In this document: in pieces, positions 1 to 10,724 of the stretch
Layout of the letters: each line of letters starts with the position of its first letter
How positions within the stretch are numbered: position 1 is the first letter of the stretch
From: Pseudomonas paeninsulae
GTDB lineage: Bacteria; Pseudomonadota; Gammaproteobacteria; Pseudomonadales; Pseudomonadaceae
Length of the DNA stretch: 64,000 nucleotides
Direction: 5' to 3'
Assembly (NCBI RefSeq): GCF_035621475.1
Contig: NZ_CP141799.1
Span: 2,592,501 to 2,656,500, forward strand
Notes under the pieces: model-generated
What the model was told of the DNA's origin: nothing
Seen by the model: only the letters and a program-made list of their open reading frames with translations
Database searches by the model: none
Position numbers and translations under genes: made by a program

Positions 1-969
1 GGCCGCCTTGGGTGTGGCATCGAAGCGCTCGAATTCGTCACCGACCAGGTGATCCCAGCCGTAACGGCTGCTGTTGCGCACGCCATAACGACTCAACTCG
101 CGCGGCAAGGCAGCATCGGCGCTGGCAAAGTAACCGGCCCAGTTCTCTTCGCAGGTCAGGTAGGTGCCCCAGGGGGTGAAGCCATTGGCGCAGTTATTCT
201 GCGTACCACGAGCGGCATTGCCATCCGGGCTGTAGCGGGTCCGCAGCAGGGCATGACCACGGGCAGGGCCGCGGATCTGCATAGGCGTGGCGGCGGTGAC
301 GCGACGGTTGCGAGCGCTCGGCATAACCTCCCAACCACCTTGCAGGTTGCGGCGGATTTCCACCACCGAGACCCCATGAGCATTAATTTCCTTACGCACT
401 TCCTCGGCGCTGACACGCTTGCCCGCGACCACCGTCGGGCCGTTGGGATGGAGCAATCCGGCATCGATATATTCATGATTGAGCACGAGCAAACCGTGGT
501 CGCTGATGCGGCTTTTACCACTCTGGGCATCGATGGGGAAGAAATGCATGCCGTCGTGATTCATGCCGACTTGCTCGGCCTGATCCTGGGCGCTGTTGCC
601 GGCATTCTCGAGAAATGCCGGGTAGCTACCAGTGATCGGCGTACCCCAGGGAATGAACGGCGTGGCACGGTAACCGGCAGGGACGCTGACCGTGTCGGTA
701 CGGGTCACGGCCAGCGCATCGAACGGCAGTCGAGTTCGGCGTTTGAAGGGTAGGCCGGCCAGGTCCTTGCCGGCGGGTTGCGCGGCTTGCGCCAGTGCGG
801 GCAGAGCGCTGCCGAGAAAGGCCAAGACACCCAGTCCGGTGCCTCCTGCCAGGACCTGGCGGCGGCTCAGGCCATTGATCAGGGTATCGATATGCGGATT
901 ATTGGAATGGTTGCTGGGCAATTCATCGCCACTGCCGAACAGCAGCACGTTGTCATCTTCATGATTCAT
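1..969 (-). CDS. PhoX-family (DUF839) alkaline phosphatase, 3' part cut by window edge
   Basis: The 323 visible residues match the N-terminal half of PhoX/DUF839 phosphatases, periplasmic Ca/Fe-dependent enzymes that release phosphate from phosphoesters. A twin-arginine signal (SRRQVLAG, about residues 32-39, then a hydrophobic stretch ending ALPALAQA) indicates Tat export of a folded metalloprotein. Family-like segments follow, such as MNHDGMHFFP, LVLNHEYID and NGFTPWGTYLTCEENW. The start is the ATG after an AGAGGAG ribosome-binding site; the gene runs off the left edge. A PHO-box-like site lies upstream, which fits phosphate-starvation control. The family call is firm; the substrate is not shown. 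Confidence 0.88.
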   Translation of the reverse strand, partial: MNHEDDNVLLFGSGDELPSNHSNNPHIDTLINGLSRRQVLAGGTGLGVLAFLGSALPALAQAAQPAGKDLAGLPFKRRTRLPFDALAVTRTDTVSVPAGYRATPFIPWGTPITGSYPAFLENAGNSAQDQAEQVGMNHDGMHFFPIDAQSGKSRISDHGLLVLNHEYIDAGLLHPNGPTVVAGKRVSAEEVRKEINAHGVSVVEIRRNLQGGWEVMPSARNRRVTAATPMQIRGPARGHALLRTRYSPDGNAARGTQNNCANGFTPWGTYLTCEENWAGYFASADAALPRELSRYGVRNSSRYGWDHLVGDEFERFDATPKAA

Positions 970-1023
970 CGAGAACTCCTCTGGAGAGGGTGATTGGCGG
1001 AGCCTTGACGTTAACCAGAGAAG

Positions 1024-1041
1024 ACGACGGGAACATGACAG
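1024..1041 (-). promoter_or_regulatory. PHO-box-like PhoB site upstream of phoX-type gene
   Basis: Read on the minus strand the site is CTGTCAT-GTTC-CCGTCGT: one perfect PhoB heptamer, a 4-nt spacer and a second degenerate heptamer. It lies about 55 nt upstream of the phosphatase start codon, a usual place for PhoB activation. The second half-site is weak, so this is a supported guess. Confidence 0.5.
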
Positions 1042-1284
1042 TGCTGGGGTGGCGAGGCACAAGACCGCTGGTGCGTATACAGCCCGGCGCGCCGAACGAA
1101 GTGCCCTGCTGCAAGCACTCCAGCGAGCTGCTGTGAGCCGCGAAATGGCGACGTTCAGTAGCGCACCGCGAGCTTGCCGCCGATACGCGCCGTTGCGCCG
1201 TTGCGGCGGTCCATAAGTTCAGATCGTCAACCAGCTGGCGTCGATGAAGAACATCAGCCGATGAAACAAATTATCGGGGCATAA

Positions 1285-1320
1285 CGAGAAAGCCCCGGCA
1301 TCGCTGCCGGGGCTTTCTCG
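1285..1320. terminator. Bidirectional intrinsic terminator downstream of aceA
   Basis: A perfect 16-bp inverted repeat (CGAGAAAGCCCCGGCA) with a 4-nt TCGC loop. It lies 50 nt past the aceA stop. The AT-rich outer part of the stem (GAAAG/CTTTC) gives a short U-rich end in either direction. The rest of 1042-1370 contains no gene that I recognise. Confidence 0.8.
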
Positions 1321-1370
1321 TAACGGGCTCAGTCAAGATGCGTGGTCCTGACCGAGTGAACCAATGGTTA

Positions 1371-2966
1371 TTAGCCGAACTGGTTCATGGTGTTGTCTTT
1401 ACCGCTAGCTTTCAGAGCGGCTTCGCCAGCGAAGTACTCTTTGTGGTTGTCGCCGATGTCGGAACCGGCCATGTTCTGGTGCTTGACGCAGGCGATGCCT
1501 TGACGGAGCTCTTCGCGCTGAACGCCTTTGACGTAGGCCAGCATGCCTTGCTCGGCGAAGTAACCTTTGGCCAGGTTGTCGGTCGACAGCGCGGCGGTGT
1601 GGTACGTCGGCAGGGTGATCAGGTGGTGGAAGATACCCGCCTGAGCCGAACTGTCGCGTTGGAAGGTGCGGATCATTTCGTCTGCACGAACAGCCAGGTC
1701 GGTTTCGTCGTAGTCAATGCTCATCAGTTTGGCGCGGTCGTAGGCAGATACGTCTTTGCCTTCGCCAGCCATGATGTCGAACATTTGCTGACGGAAGTTC
1801 AGTGTCCAGTTGAAGGACGGGCTGTTGTTGTAGACCAGCTTGGCGTTCGGGATCACTTTGCGGATCTCGTTAACCATGGCCGCGATCTGACCAACGTGCG
1901 GCTTCTCGGTTTCGATCCACAGCAGGTCGGCACCGTTCTGCAGCGAGGTGATGCTATCGAGTACGCAGCGCTCTTCACCCGTGCCCTTGCGGAACTGGAA
2001 CAGGTTGCTTGGCAGACGCTTGGGACGCAGCAATTTGCCTTCGCGGTTGAGTACCACGTCGCCGTTTTTCAGGTCGGAGGCGGAGACTTCTTCGCAATCG
2101 AGGAAAGCGTTGTACTGGTCGCCCAGGTCGCCCGGCTCGTTGGTTACAGCGATCTGCTTGGTCAGGCCCGCACCCAGGGAGTCAGTCCGCGCAACGATCA
2201 CACCGTTGTCGATACCCATCTCAAGGAAGGCGTAACGCACAGCATTGATCTTGGCCAGGAAGTCGGCGTGAGGAACGGTAACTTTACCGTCCTGGTGGCC
2301 GCATTGCTTCTCATCAGAAACCTGGTTTTCGATCTGAATGCAGCAAGCGCCTGCTTCGATCATGCGCTTGGCCAACAGGTAGGTGGCTTCCGGGTTACCG
2401 AAGCCAGCGTCGATGTCGGCGATGATCGGTACTACGTGGGTTTCGTAGTTGTCGATCTGGTTCTGCAGGTCAGCGACTTTGGCTTTATCACCAGCTTCGC
2501 GAGCGGCGTCCATGGCAGTGAACAGCAGGTCCAGTTCGCGGGCGTCAGCCTGGCGCAGGAAGGTGTACAGCTCTTCAATCAGGTCGGAGACCGAGGTTTT
2601 CTCGTGCATGGACTGGTCCGGCAGTGGGCCGAACTCGGAACGCAGAGCAGCAACCATCCAGCCGGACAGGTAGAGGTAGCGCTTGTTGGTGGTCTTCAAG
2701 TGCTTTTTGATCGAAATCAGCTTCTGCTGACCGATGAAGCCATGCCAGCAGCCCAGGGACTGGGTGTAGACGGAGGAGTCGGCATCGTACTCGGCCATGT
2801 CTTTGCGCATGATATCGGCGGTGTACTGCGCGATTTCCAGACCGGTCTTGAAGCGGTTCTGAGTGCGCATGCGAGCCACGGATTCCGGGTTGATCGCGCT
2901 CCAGCTGCTGCCGTTGATCTCTTTCAGAGCGGCGACTGCCTTGATGTCGTTTTGATAAGCTGACAT
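1371..2966 (-). CDS. aceA: Isocitrate lyase, large 531-aa class
   Basis: Cleaves isocitrate to glyoxylate and succinate, the first glyoxylate-shunt step used for growth on acetate and fatty acids. The 531-aa length equals the large Pseudomonas-type enzyme. The active-site loop is present as EKQCGH (the KKCGH signature with Q), together with the metal-binding stretch IIADIDAGFGN. The start chosen is the ATG after an AAGGA ribosome-binding site and gives MSAYQND; a start 17 codons upstream is possible but unlike the family. The gene stands alone and ends in a strong terminator. It competes for isocitrate with the two dehydrogenases about 9-12 kb away. Confidence 0.96.
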   Translation of the reverse strand: MSAYQNDIKAVAALKEINGSSWSAINPESVARMRTQNRFKTGLEIAQYTADIMRKDMAEYDADSSVYTQSLGCWHGFIGQQKLISIKKHLKTTNKRYLYLSGWMVAALRSEFGPLPDQSMHEKTSVSDLIEELYTFLRQADARELDLLFTAMDAAREAGDKAKVADLQNQIDNYETHVVPIIADIDAGFGNPEATYLLAKRMIEAGACCIQIENQVSDEKQCGHQDGKVTVPHADFLAKINAVRYAFLEMGIDNGVIVARTDSLGAGLTKQIAVTNEPGDLGDQYNAFLDCEEVSASDLKNGDVVLNREGKLLRPKRLPSNLFQFRKGTGEERCVLDSITSLQNGADLLWIETEKPHVGQIAAMVNEIRKVIPNAKLVYNNSPSFNWTLNFRQQMFDIMAGEGKDVSAYDRAKLMSIDYDETDLAVRADEMIRTFQRDSSAQAGIFHHLITLPTYHTAALSTDNLAKGYFAEQGMLAYVKGVQREELRQGIACVKHQNMAGSDIGDNHKEYFAGEAALKASGKDNTMNQFG

Positions 2967-3473
2967 GGTCAATCCTTCAAAGTATGTGTTTGGTTGAGCA
3001 CCGGCTTTCCCACTCAAAACCTGCGAAGGTCATGGTGCGGGGGCTCACAACAGTACGAGAGATAGTGACCAGGGCGCAGTTGTAACTGGGAGGAGGGGGG
3101 ACGAAACGAACAGTGCGAGTGGCTTCAGCTGCTGCAAATGAGCAAGTCATTTGGCGTTTACCGGATCAAAGATGCCGTTGGACGACTCAGTGGCTGTAAC
3201 TGTCTGCTGGCTGCTACGTTGAAGCGCTTCCCCGTCCCTCAGGACAACTTCGTTCCAGTCGCAATCTCGTCGAACTGCCTTGTGGGCTTTACAACACGAA
3301 TCGGTTCTGGCGGTAAGCTGGAACACGATCCGGAGACCCTTTCCAGGGCCCCTGATTAGCGGGAGCGAGGCCATGATGCCTCTGCTAAAAGTGTTCGTCA
3401 AACGTTTTGTAGTGCTTTTTCACGACTACTACATAAGTATTACGGCGACCGGAGAGTCAGTTATGGGCTGGTT
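2967..3473. other. Gene-free upstream region of aceA
   Basis: About 500 bases without a convincing gene. Short open frames on both strands lack family similarity and good ribosome-binding sites. It presumably carries the aceA promoter and leader. The segment just before 3474 is AT-richer than its surroundings. Confidence 0.5.
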
Positions 3474-4283
3474 TTAGTCGACAATCTCGACCTTGACCCG
3501 CAGCGTCATGTCCTCACGCCCCTGGGTCGAACGGTGGCGCAGCACGCCGCCTTGCTCGGTCTGGCTCTGCTGGTTAACACCGCCGATGCTGATCCATTCC
3601 CCAAGCCGGCCACTGACCCGGGTATCGGTGCTCTGGATGTCGATCACTCCGGGCTGCGACTCGCTCAGCCGGTCACGGTTGCTGCTGATATTGATATGCA
3701 CGATCTCCCCCGTCAGGCTGGCGGTCACATAGAAACCGCGGGTAACGTCGCGGTATTCGGTGTTGTTGTACACCTGGCCATAAGGATCGGTGCTGGTTGA
3801 CCTGAGGGGTACACTTTGGCCAACCTGGATCAGCGCCGGGTAGCCTTCGTTGGCTTGCACCTGCTGAGTGCCACCGCCACGGCTATCGGTAGAGCGGCTG
3901 ATGATGCGCACCTGGTCACGACCGTTGGTTTCGCCCCGACCAATCTGTGCCTGGGCATTGCCGGCACTGAGCGTGCCGTCGGCACGATAGCCGCGGTCGT
4001 TCTGGTAGCTGGACTCAGAGCTGTCGACACTGATCAGCAAGCGACGTGGGCGGGTATCAAGTTGCTCGAGCAACTGGCGGATTTCTTCGATCTTGGCCGG
4101 CGTGGCGTTGACAATCAACTGGTTGCCATAGGCATTGACGCGGCCATCCCTGCCAAGTACCGACTGGACTACCGGCAATACGTCTTCGGCGGTGCGGTAG
4201 CTCAGCGGGATGACCTCGGTGGCTGCATGGAGGGGCAGGACAATGCTGAACAGCAGGGCCGCGAGCAGGTTACGCGCGCTCAT
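3474..4283 (-). CDS. Exported secretin/TonB short N-domain (NolW-like) protein
   Basis: 269 aa with a signal peptide (MSARNLLAALLFSIVLPLHA). Residues about 22-85 form the short secretin N-domain fold also found in NolW and type II/III secretion secretins (PLSYRTAEDVLPVVQSVL, then ANPxKxxEIRQLLEQLD-like text). The C-terminal part resembles the start of a secretin domain (QVGQSVPLRS, GEIVHINIS, LGEWISIGG) but is too short to make an outer-membrane channel. The start overlaps the preceding gene by ATGA, so the two are translationally coupled. No secretion operon is nearby; the function is unknown. Confidence 0.75.
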   Translation of the reverse strand: MSARNLLAALLFSIVLPLHAATEVIPLSYRTAEDVLPVVQSVLGRDGRVNAYGNQLIVNATPAKIEEIRQLLEQLDTRPRRLLISVDSSESSYQNDRGYRADGTLSAGNAQAQIGRGETNGRDQVRIISRSTDSRGGGTQQVQANEGYPALIQVGQSVPLRSTSTDPYGQVYNNTEYRDVTRGFYVTASLTGEIVHINISSNRDRLSESQPGVIDIQSTDTRVSGRLGEWISIGGVNQQSQTEQGGVLRHRSTQGREDMTLRVKVEIVD

Positions 4284-4918
4284 AGCAGGAAGTTCCTTAT
4301 ATCCGGGTCAGTGATGCTGGTTTGCCAAGCCTGATCGAATTGAGCCTGACGCAAGCGCACGCGGGCGGGATCCTGATAGAGCGCATAGCCGGCAGATAGC
4401 TCGGGTTGTGGGCGCAGCAGCAAGCCGCGGTCGTCGGCCAGTAAAAAGGCCACCTCCTCACTGGGGTAGTCCGGATGCAGCTTGCGAATATGCAGGTTGC
4501 TTGACAGTCGGCGCGATAAGCCAAGTAGGCGGTGGCCCTGTTTAACCGCCCGGGTGATGTCTTTGACCAGGATGCGCAGGTGATTCTTCGGGCTGGCAAC
4601 TAGGAAGCGCGTGCAGGCCTCCTGAATGCTGCTGTGATGGTACAGCCAGGGTTCCAGATCGGTGCTGTAGATGCACAGGCTGCGCTGGGCTTGCTGGAAC
4701 ATGGCCAGTGCGTGGGCACGGGCCAGCTCGGGATGATTGAAGCGCTCCAGCGTCAGGTGTTCGCCGAGGATGAACGGCGCCGGTTCTGCCAGCGGGTTTT
4801 CTGCCAGGGCAGATGCGGGGTTGAGCACGGTAAAACGCCCCGGCGACTGAAACTCGATGGCGGGAAGCTCTGCTGGCTCGTTGCTCTCGGTTGCGTCTGA
4901 CGGGGCGTTTTCGTTCAT
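4280..4918 (-). CDS. Conserved hypothetical protein, phospholipase-D-fold-like (DUF7931-like)
   Basis: 212 aa, soluble, no signal peptide. The middle (LARAHALAMFQQAQRSLCIY, then ACTRFLVASPKNHLRILVKD) has the look of half a phospholipase-D-like fold, but no HKD catalytic motif is present, so enzymatic activity should not be assumed. The gene lies between an acetyltransferase gene and the NolW-like gene on the same strand, with a 4-nt overlap downstream. Relatives are sometimes labelled acetyltransferase by association with the neighbour; I see no GNAT motif here. Confidence 0.5.
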   Translation of the reverse strand: MNENAPSDATESNEPAELPAIEFQSPGRFTVLNPASALAENPLAEPAPFILGEHLTLERFNHPELARAHALAMFQQAQRSLCIYSTDLEPWLYHHSSIQEACTRFLVASPKNHLRILVKDITRAVKQGHRLLGLSRRLSSNLHIRKLHPDYPSEEVAFLLADDRGLLLRPQPELSAGYALYQDPARVRLRQAQFDQAWQTSITDPDIRNFLL

Positions 4919-4931
4919 CCTGACCTCGCGG

Positions 4932-5357
4932 CTATTGGCTGTTGCGCACCATATCGATATGGGAAATGCCGGCGTCAAGGTATTCGCCGCTGACAATGGT
5001 AAAGCCAAGCCTTTCATAGAAAGGGGTGGCCTGCACCTGGGCGCTGAGCATTTGTTGCTGCAGACCACGCTTTTCCGCTTCGGCGATCACCGCGCGCAGC
5101 AGTGCATCGCCGACTTTCAGGCCACGCCAGTCCTTGAGTACCGAAACCCGACCAATATGCCCGTCCGGCAGCAGGCGTGCGGTACCGATCGGGTAATTGC
5201 CTTCGTAGGCGAGAAAGTGCAATGCCTCGGCATCTTCGGCATCCCATTCGAGTTCCGGCGGCACCTCTTGCTCGGCAATGAATACCGTCGAGCGAATGCG
5301 CCGCAGCTCGGCGTTGTCCTTTTGCCAATCGGCCAGGCGGACGTGAATGCTATTCAT
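4932..5357 (-). CDS. GNAT-family N-acetyltransferase
   Basis: 141 aa, a single GNAT domain of the ElaA/YjcF-like group. The acetyl-CoA-binding segment is visible as IGRVSVLKDWRGLKVGDALL, followed by a typical C-terminal AQVQATPFYERLGF. The acceptor substrate is unknown. The start ATG lies inside the end of the upstream roxA gene (8-nt overlap), which indicates translational coupling; a start 26 codons further upstream would run deeper into roxA and is unlikely. Confidence 0.85.
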   Translation of the reverse strand: MNSIHVRLADWQKDNAELRRIRSTVFIAEQEVPPELEWDAEDAEALHFLAYEGNYPIGTARLLPDGHIGRVSVLKDWRGLKVGDALLRAVIAEAEKRGLQQQMLSAQVQATPFYERLGFTIVSGEYLDAGISHIDMVRNSQ

Positions 5358-6516
5358 CAGCAAACTCCAGGCTACCCTGCTTGGCCAGCTCCAGAAGTAG
5401 ATTACGCCCCTCATCATCGGCCAGCCATGGGCCAAGGTTGTTTATATGTAACGCGTCGGCCGAGCAGATCAGCTTCAGCAGTTCGCGCTGACTGGCAGAC
5501 AGCAGGCGGCTCTGGCCACTGGCAAACAGCACCAGGTCTTCGCCCACTTCGGACCAGGCCAGGCGTGCGCTGGGGTTGCGGATCAACACGGCGCCGTCTT
5601 CCAGGCTGCCGAGGAAAACGTTCTCGTCGATCTCGATAGTGGCGATCAGTTCGGGGTAGCGCGGCTCGGTCATGAACTGGCCGAACCAGGTCATCAGCAG
5701 GCGCTCATCGCTCATGTGCTCATTGAGCAGGGCTTTCAAACGATCCAGGGCGTCACGCTGGATCTGATGCGGATCGCTGGTCGGCTGCGCATCGGCGTCG
5801 CTGTAGCGCTCCTCGTCGGGCAGGAACTGGCCGAGAAAGTCGGTGAAATGGGTCAGTACTTCAGCGGCGCTAGGCGCACGGAAGCCTACGGAATAGGTCA
5901 TACAATCATCCTCAGCGGTACCACAGTGGGCCAGGAGCGGCGGCAGATAGAGCATGTCGCCGGGCTCAAGTACCCATTCTTCAGTTTTTGCGAATTCGGC
6001 AAGGATCTTCAGGTCCGCGTGTTGCAGTAATGGGCTATCGGAGTTGCACATCTGGCCGACCTGCCAGCGGCGCTTGCCGTAGCCCTGTAGCAGGAACACA
6101 TCGTAATTGTCGAAGTGCGGCCCAACGCCGCCGCCAGGTGCGGCAAAGCTGATCATCACGTCGTCGATGCGCCACTTGGGCAGAAACTTGAACTCTTCGA
6201 GTAATTCGGCCACTTCTGGCACGAACTGATCGACGGCTTGCACGAGCAAGGTCCAGTCGCGCTCCGGCAGTTGGGCGAAGGCGTCTTCGGCGAAAGGGCC
6301 GCGGCGCAATTCCCATGGGCGCTCGCCGTGCTCGATGACCAGGCGCGACTCGATTTCCTCTTCCAGGGCCAGGCCAGCCAGTTCGTCCGGCGAGATCGGG
6401 CTCTCGAAGCCGGGCATGGCCTGGCGCACCAGCAGGGGTTTCTTCTGCCAGTAGTCGCGCAGGAATTCACGGGCCGTAAGGCCACCCAACAGCTGCAGTG
6501 GAGTATCAGGATTCAT
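5350..6516 (-). CDS. roxA: 50S ribosomal protein L16 arginine 3-hydroxylase (JmjC/cupin oxygenase)
   Basis: 388 aa, matching the YcfD/RoxA family, Fe(II)/2-oxoglutarate oxygenases that hydroxylate an arginine of ribosomal protein L16. The N-terminal LLGGLTAREFLRDYWQKKPL opening and the JmjC metal motif (HFDNYD with AHCGT about 60 residues later) are present. The C-terminal winged-helix region is complete. The ATG after the AT-rich purB terminator gives MNPDTPLQ, the family start. It is followed by the overlapping acetyltransferase gene. Confidence 0.9.
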   Translation of the reverse strand: MNPDTPLQLLGGLTAREFLRDYWQKKPLLVRQAMPGFESPISPDELAGLALEEEIESRLVIEHGERPWELRRGPFAEDAFAQLPERDWTLLVQAVDQFVPEVAELLEEFKFLPKWRIDDVMISFAAPGGGVGPHFDNYDVFLLQGYGKRRWQVGQMCNSDSPLLQHADLKILAEFAKTEEWVLEPGDMLYLPPLLAHCGTAEDDCMTYSVGFRAPSAAEVLTHFTDFLGQFLPDEERYSDADAQPTSDPHQIQRDALDRLKALLNEHMSDERLLMTWFGQFMTEPRYPELIATIEIDENVFLGSLEDGAVLIRNPSARLAWSEVGEDLVLFASGQSRLLSASQRELLKLICSADALHINNLGPWLADDEGRNLLLELAKQGSLEFADE

Positions 6517-6555
6517 CGCTAAGCCCTTGAAATAAATAAAAGCCCAAAAATAAAA

Positions 6556-6576
6556 ACGCCCGGCACTGCCGGGCGT
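6556..6576 (-). terminator. Intrinsic terminator of purB
   Basis: GC-rich hairpin (ACGCCCGGC/GCCGGGCGT) followed, on the minus strand, by a run of T residues broken by one A. It sits 17 nt after the purB stop and just before roxA. Confidence 0.8.
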
Positions 6577-6593
6577 GCAAGGGTCTTGGTCGG

Positions 6594-8006
<1,413 letters not shown>

Positions 8007-8051
8007 TCATACATTAAATCACCGCTCTGGCCGCGTTTGCTCGATAGCCGT

Positions 8052-8897
8052 TCAGCGGCTGCGGCGGGCAATCGACAGAAGGCTGGAGGCAAAAATCAGG
8101 GCGGCACCGATCAGTGAGGTCAGATCCGGGGTTTCGCCCCAGCGCAGCCAGGCAATCAAGCCGGCAAAAACGATGGCCAGGTAGGCAAATGGCCCAATCA
8201 GCCCAGGTGGCGCCATGCCGTAGGCCTTGGACATGATGATCTGGCTGGTGGTGGCAAGTAGGCCGATTCCCAGCAACAGCCTTAACTCATGAGTACTCAA
8301 GGGCTGCCAGGCCCAGCTCAGCGGGATTGCCGAGGCCAGCGCGCTGAATAAGGCGAAATAAAATACGATGCGGTAAGCCGGTTCGGTATCGCTCATCTCG
8401 CGAATGGAGACAAAGGCAAACGCCGCCAGAACGCTGGCTGACATGCCGATCAAGGTATTGCCACCGAGCAAGGCAGTCGAGGGCTTGGCCACCAGCAATA
8501 CGCCGAGCAAGCCGATACAGGTCGTCAGCAGAATCCGTTTGCTCAGGGGCTCCTTCAGCCACCACCAGGCGATCAGAGGGGTGAACAGTGGGGCCGAGTA
8601 AGTGAACAGCATGGCGTCAGCCAGGGGCAGGTGGGCAATTGCGTAAAAGAAGCAGTACATCGCCGCCAGGCCATAGCTGGTACGCCATAGATGCGACTTG
8701 ATGCGCGTGGTTTTGAGTGGGCCCACACCTTTGAGCAGGATCAACGGCAAAAAGAACAGCACGCCGACCAGGTTGCGAAAGAACACCACCGATTCATTGT
8801 TGACGCTACCGGAGACCTCACGAATGCCGACGCCCATTAGCGAGAACAGCAGCGCCGATAGCGCCAACAGTGCGGCGCCCTGCATGGGTTTGACCAT
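8052..8897 (-). CDS. DMT-superfamily (EamA) transporter
   Basis: 281 aa with about ten hydrophobic helices in two repeated EamA halves. Each half has family-like text (LFSLMGVGIREVSGSVN; LADAMLFTYSAPLFTPLIAW). Probably a small-metabolite exporter in the inner membrane; the substrate cannot be told. The ATG at 8897 was chosen because upstream codons run into hflD; a GTG 12 nt further upstream is possible. It follows hflD with a 14-nt gap. Confidence 0.85.
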   Translation of the reverse strand: MVKPMQGAALLALSALLFSLMGVGIREVSGSVNNESVVFFRNLVGVLFFLPLILLKGVGPLKTTRIKSHLWRTSYGLAAMYCFFYAIAHLPLADAMLFTYSAPLFTPLIAWWWLKEPLSKRILLTTCIGLLGVLLVAKPSTALLGGNTLIGMSASVLAAFAFVSIREMSDTEPAYRIVFYFALFSALASAIPLSWAWQPLSTHELRLLLGIGLLATTSQIIMSKAYGMAPPGLIGPFAYLAIVFAGLIAWLRWGETPDLTSLIGAALIFASSLLSIARRSR

Positions 8898-8911
8898 GCG
8901 GGTGGTCACGG

Positions 8912-9532
8912 TTAGCCGCGCAACAGTGGGTAGAGTTCCTTGAGCAGCTTGCTGCGGCTGAATACCAGTTGCCAGCGATGGCCGCCGAGCTGACGCCACA
9001 GCCGTGCCGAGCGGATACCGGCGAGCAACAGGGCGCGAATCTTCGAGGCGTTGCTCGGTTGTTGCAGGTGGCGCATGTCGCCCTGGACCTGGATGCGCTG
9101 GCGGAAGGTGCTGATGGTGTCCTCGTACAGACTGCCGCAGGCGGCGATGACGTTTTCATGGACCAGGCCGAAATGACCGACCTGGTTCTGAATCTGGTCC
9201 AGGCGGCTGCCCATTACCTGGAGCATGTCGTCGCGCTTGGCCAGTTGCCTTTCCAGCCCGAGCAGTGCCAGTGCGTAACGCAATGGTTCGCGCTGCAGGC
9301 TGGCCGGGTCGCGCTCCAGAGAACTGATCAGGGCGCGATAACCGTCGCGCAGGTTGAGGTCGTCACCACCATAGACGGCCAGGGTGCTTTGGGGGTCGCG
9401 CTCCAGCAGACTACCCAGCAGGCATGCCACTCCCGGCTCACCCACCTGGCCGGTCTTGGCCAGCTTGTCGACCAGCACTGCGGCCTCGAAAACCGCACCC
9501 AGTGCGACCAGTTGTTCCTGCGTTGGACTCAT
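8912..9532 (-). CDS. hflD: HflD-type high-frequency lysogenization protein homologue
   Basis: 206 aa, matching the HflD family (all-helical peripheral membrane protein that in E. coli binds phage lambda CII and inhibits it). Its ordinary cellular role is not settled. The ATG overlaps the mnmA stop in an ATGA arrangement, the conserved mnmA-hflD coupling that supports the call. The N-terminal [20 protein letters not shown] text is family-typical. Confidence 0.9.
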   Translation of the reverse strand: MSPTQEQLVALGAVFEAAVLVDKLAKTGQVGEPGVACLLGSLLERDPQSTLAVYGGDDLNLRDGYRALISSLERDPASLQREPLRYALALLGLERQLAKRDDMLQVMGSRLDQIQNQVGHFGLVHENVIAACGSLYEDTISTFRQRIQVQGDMRHLQQPSNASKIRALLLAGIRSARLWRQLGGHRWQLVFSRSKLLKELYPLLRG

Positions 9533-10662
9533 GGATGCTTATCCTTGCTGCTCCAGGGTTCTGCTGTTTCGATCACGCCGCCGCCGAGGCAGACTTCGCC
9601 ATCGTAGAACACCACTGACTGGCCGGGGGTGACCGCGCGTTGCGGCATGGCAAAACTGGCGCGATAGCCGTTGGCGGTTTTTTCCAGGGTGCAGGCTTGA
9701 TCGCCTTGGCGGTAGCGGACCTTGGCCGTTAGCCGGCGTGGCTCGTTGAGTTCGAGCGGATTGACCCAGTACATGTGCGAAGCGAGCAGGGCACTGGAAA
9801 ACAGCCAGGGGTGATCGTTGCCCTGACCGACTACCAGCACATTGCGCTCCAGGTCTTTCTGCAGCACGTACCAAGGCTCGTCGCTGGCGTCTTTCAATCC
9901 ACCGATGCCCAGGCCTTGGCGCTGGCCAATGGTGTGGTACATCAGGCCATGGTGACGGCCGATGACTTCGCCTTCGGTGGTTTCAATATCACCGGGCTGG
10001 GCCGGCAGATACTGCTTGAGAAAGTCGCTGAAGCGGCGCTCGCCGATAAAGCAGATGCCGGTGGAGTCTTTTTTCTTCGCCGTGGCCAACTGGTGCTTCT
10101 CGGCGATGGCGCGCACTGCCGGTTTTTCCAGTTCACCGACAGGGAATAGAGTCTTGGCGATCTGCTCGCTGCCGACGGCATGCAGGAAGTAGCTCTGATC
10201 CTTGTTCGGATCGAGTCCCTTGAGCAGTTCGGTACGGCCGGCGCTATCGCGGCGGCGCACGTAGTGGCCGGTGGCGATCAGGTCGGCGCCGAGCGCCAGG
10301 GCGTAGTCGAGGAAGGCTTTGAACTTGATCTCGCGGTTGCACAGGATGTCCGGGTTGGGCGTGCGCCCGGCCTTGTATTCGGCAAGAAAATGCTCGAATA
10401 CGTTGTCCCAATACTCTGCCGCGAAGTTGGCGGTGTGCAGCTTGATGCCGATTTTGTCGCACACGGCCTGGGCATCGGCCAGATCATCCATGGCGGTGCA
10501 GTATTCGGTGCCGTCGTCTTCGTCCCAGTTCTTCATGAACAGGCCTTCGACCTGATAACCCTGTTCGAGCAGCAGCAGGGCGGAAACGGAGGAGTCCACG
10601 CCGCCGGACATGCCGACTATGACGCGTTGCTGTTCTGGACTGGGGAGGGCTGGATCACGCAT
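9529..10662 (-). CDS. mnmA: tRNA-specific 2-thiouridylase
   Basis: 377 aa. Installs the 2-thio group of mnm5s2U34 in tRNA-Lys, -Glu and -Gln using ATP and sulfur delivered by TusE. The PP-loop SGGVDSS, the first catalytic Cys in [14 protein letters not shown] and the second in DSTGICFIG are all present. The sulfur-relay genes tusDCBE are in the same window near 32 kb, so both ends of the pathway can be seen here. It lies between nudJ and hflD in the classical order. Confidence 0.97.
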   Translation of the reverse strand: MRDPALPSPEQQRVIVGMSGGVDSSVSALLLLEQGYQVEGLFMKNWDEDDGTEYCTAMDDLADAQAVCDKIGIKLHTANFAAEYWDNVFEHFLAEYKAGRTPNPDILCNREIKFKAFLDYALALGADLIATGHYVRRRDSAGRTELLKGLDPNKDQSYFLHAVGSEQIAKTLFPVGELEKPAVRAIAEKHQLATAKKKDSTGICFIGERRFSDFLKQYLPAQPGDIETTEGEVIGRHHGLMYHTIGQRQGLGIGGLKDASDEPWYVLQKDLERNVLVVGQGNDHPWLFSSALLASHMYWVNPLELNEPRRLTAKVRYRQGDQACTLEKTANGYRASFAMPQRAVTPGQSVVFYDGEVCLGGGVIETAEPWSSKDKHP

Positions 10663-10724
10663 GGGGGTGTCTGCACAAAAGACGGAATTCTAACAGGCTG
10701 GCGGTGCCAAGGCTAAGACGGGAT

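Noticed and set aside
1338..2963. 541-codon open frame on the plus strand opposite aceA
   Set aside because: It mirrors the codon pattern of aceA on the other strand; the aceA protein is a clear full-length family member.
3147..3401. 84-codon minus-strand frame upstream of aceA
   Set aside because: No ribosome-binding site, no recognisable family and odd composition.
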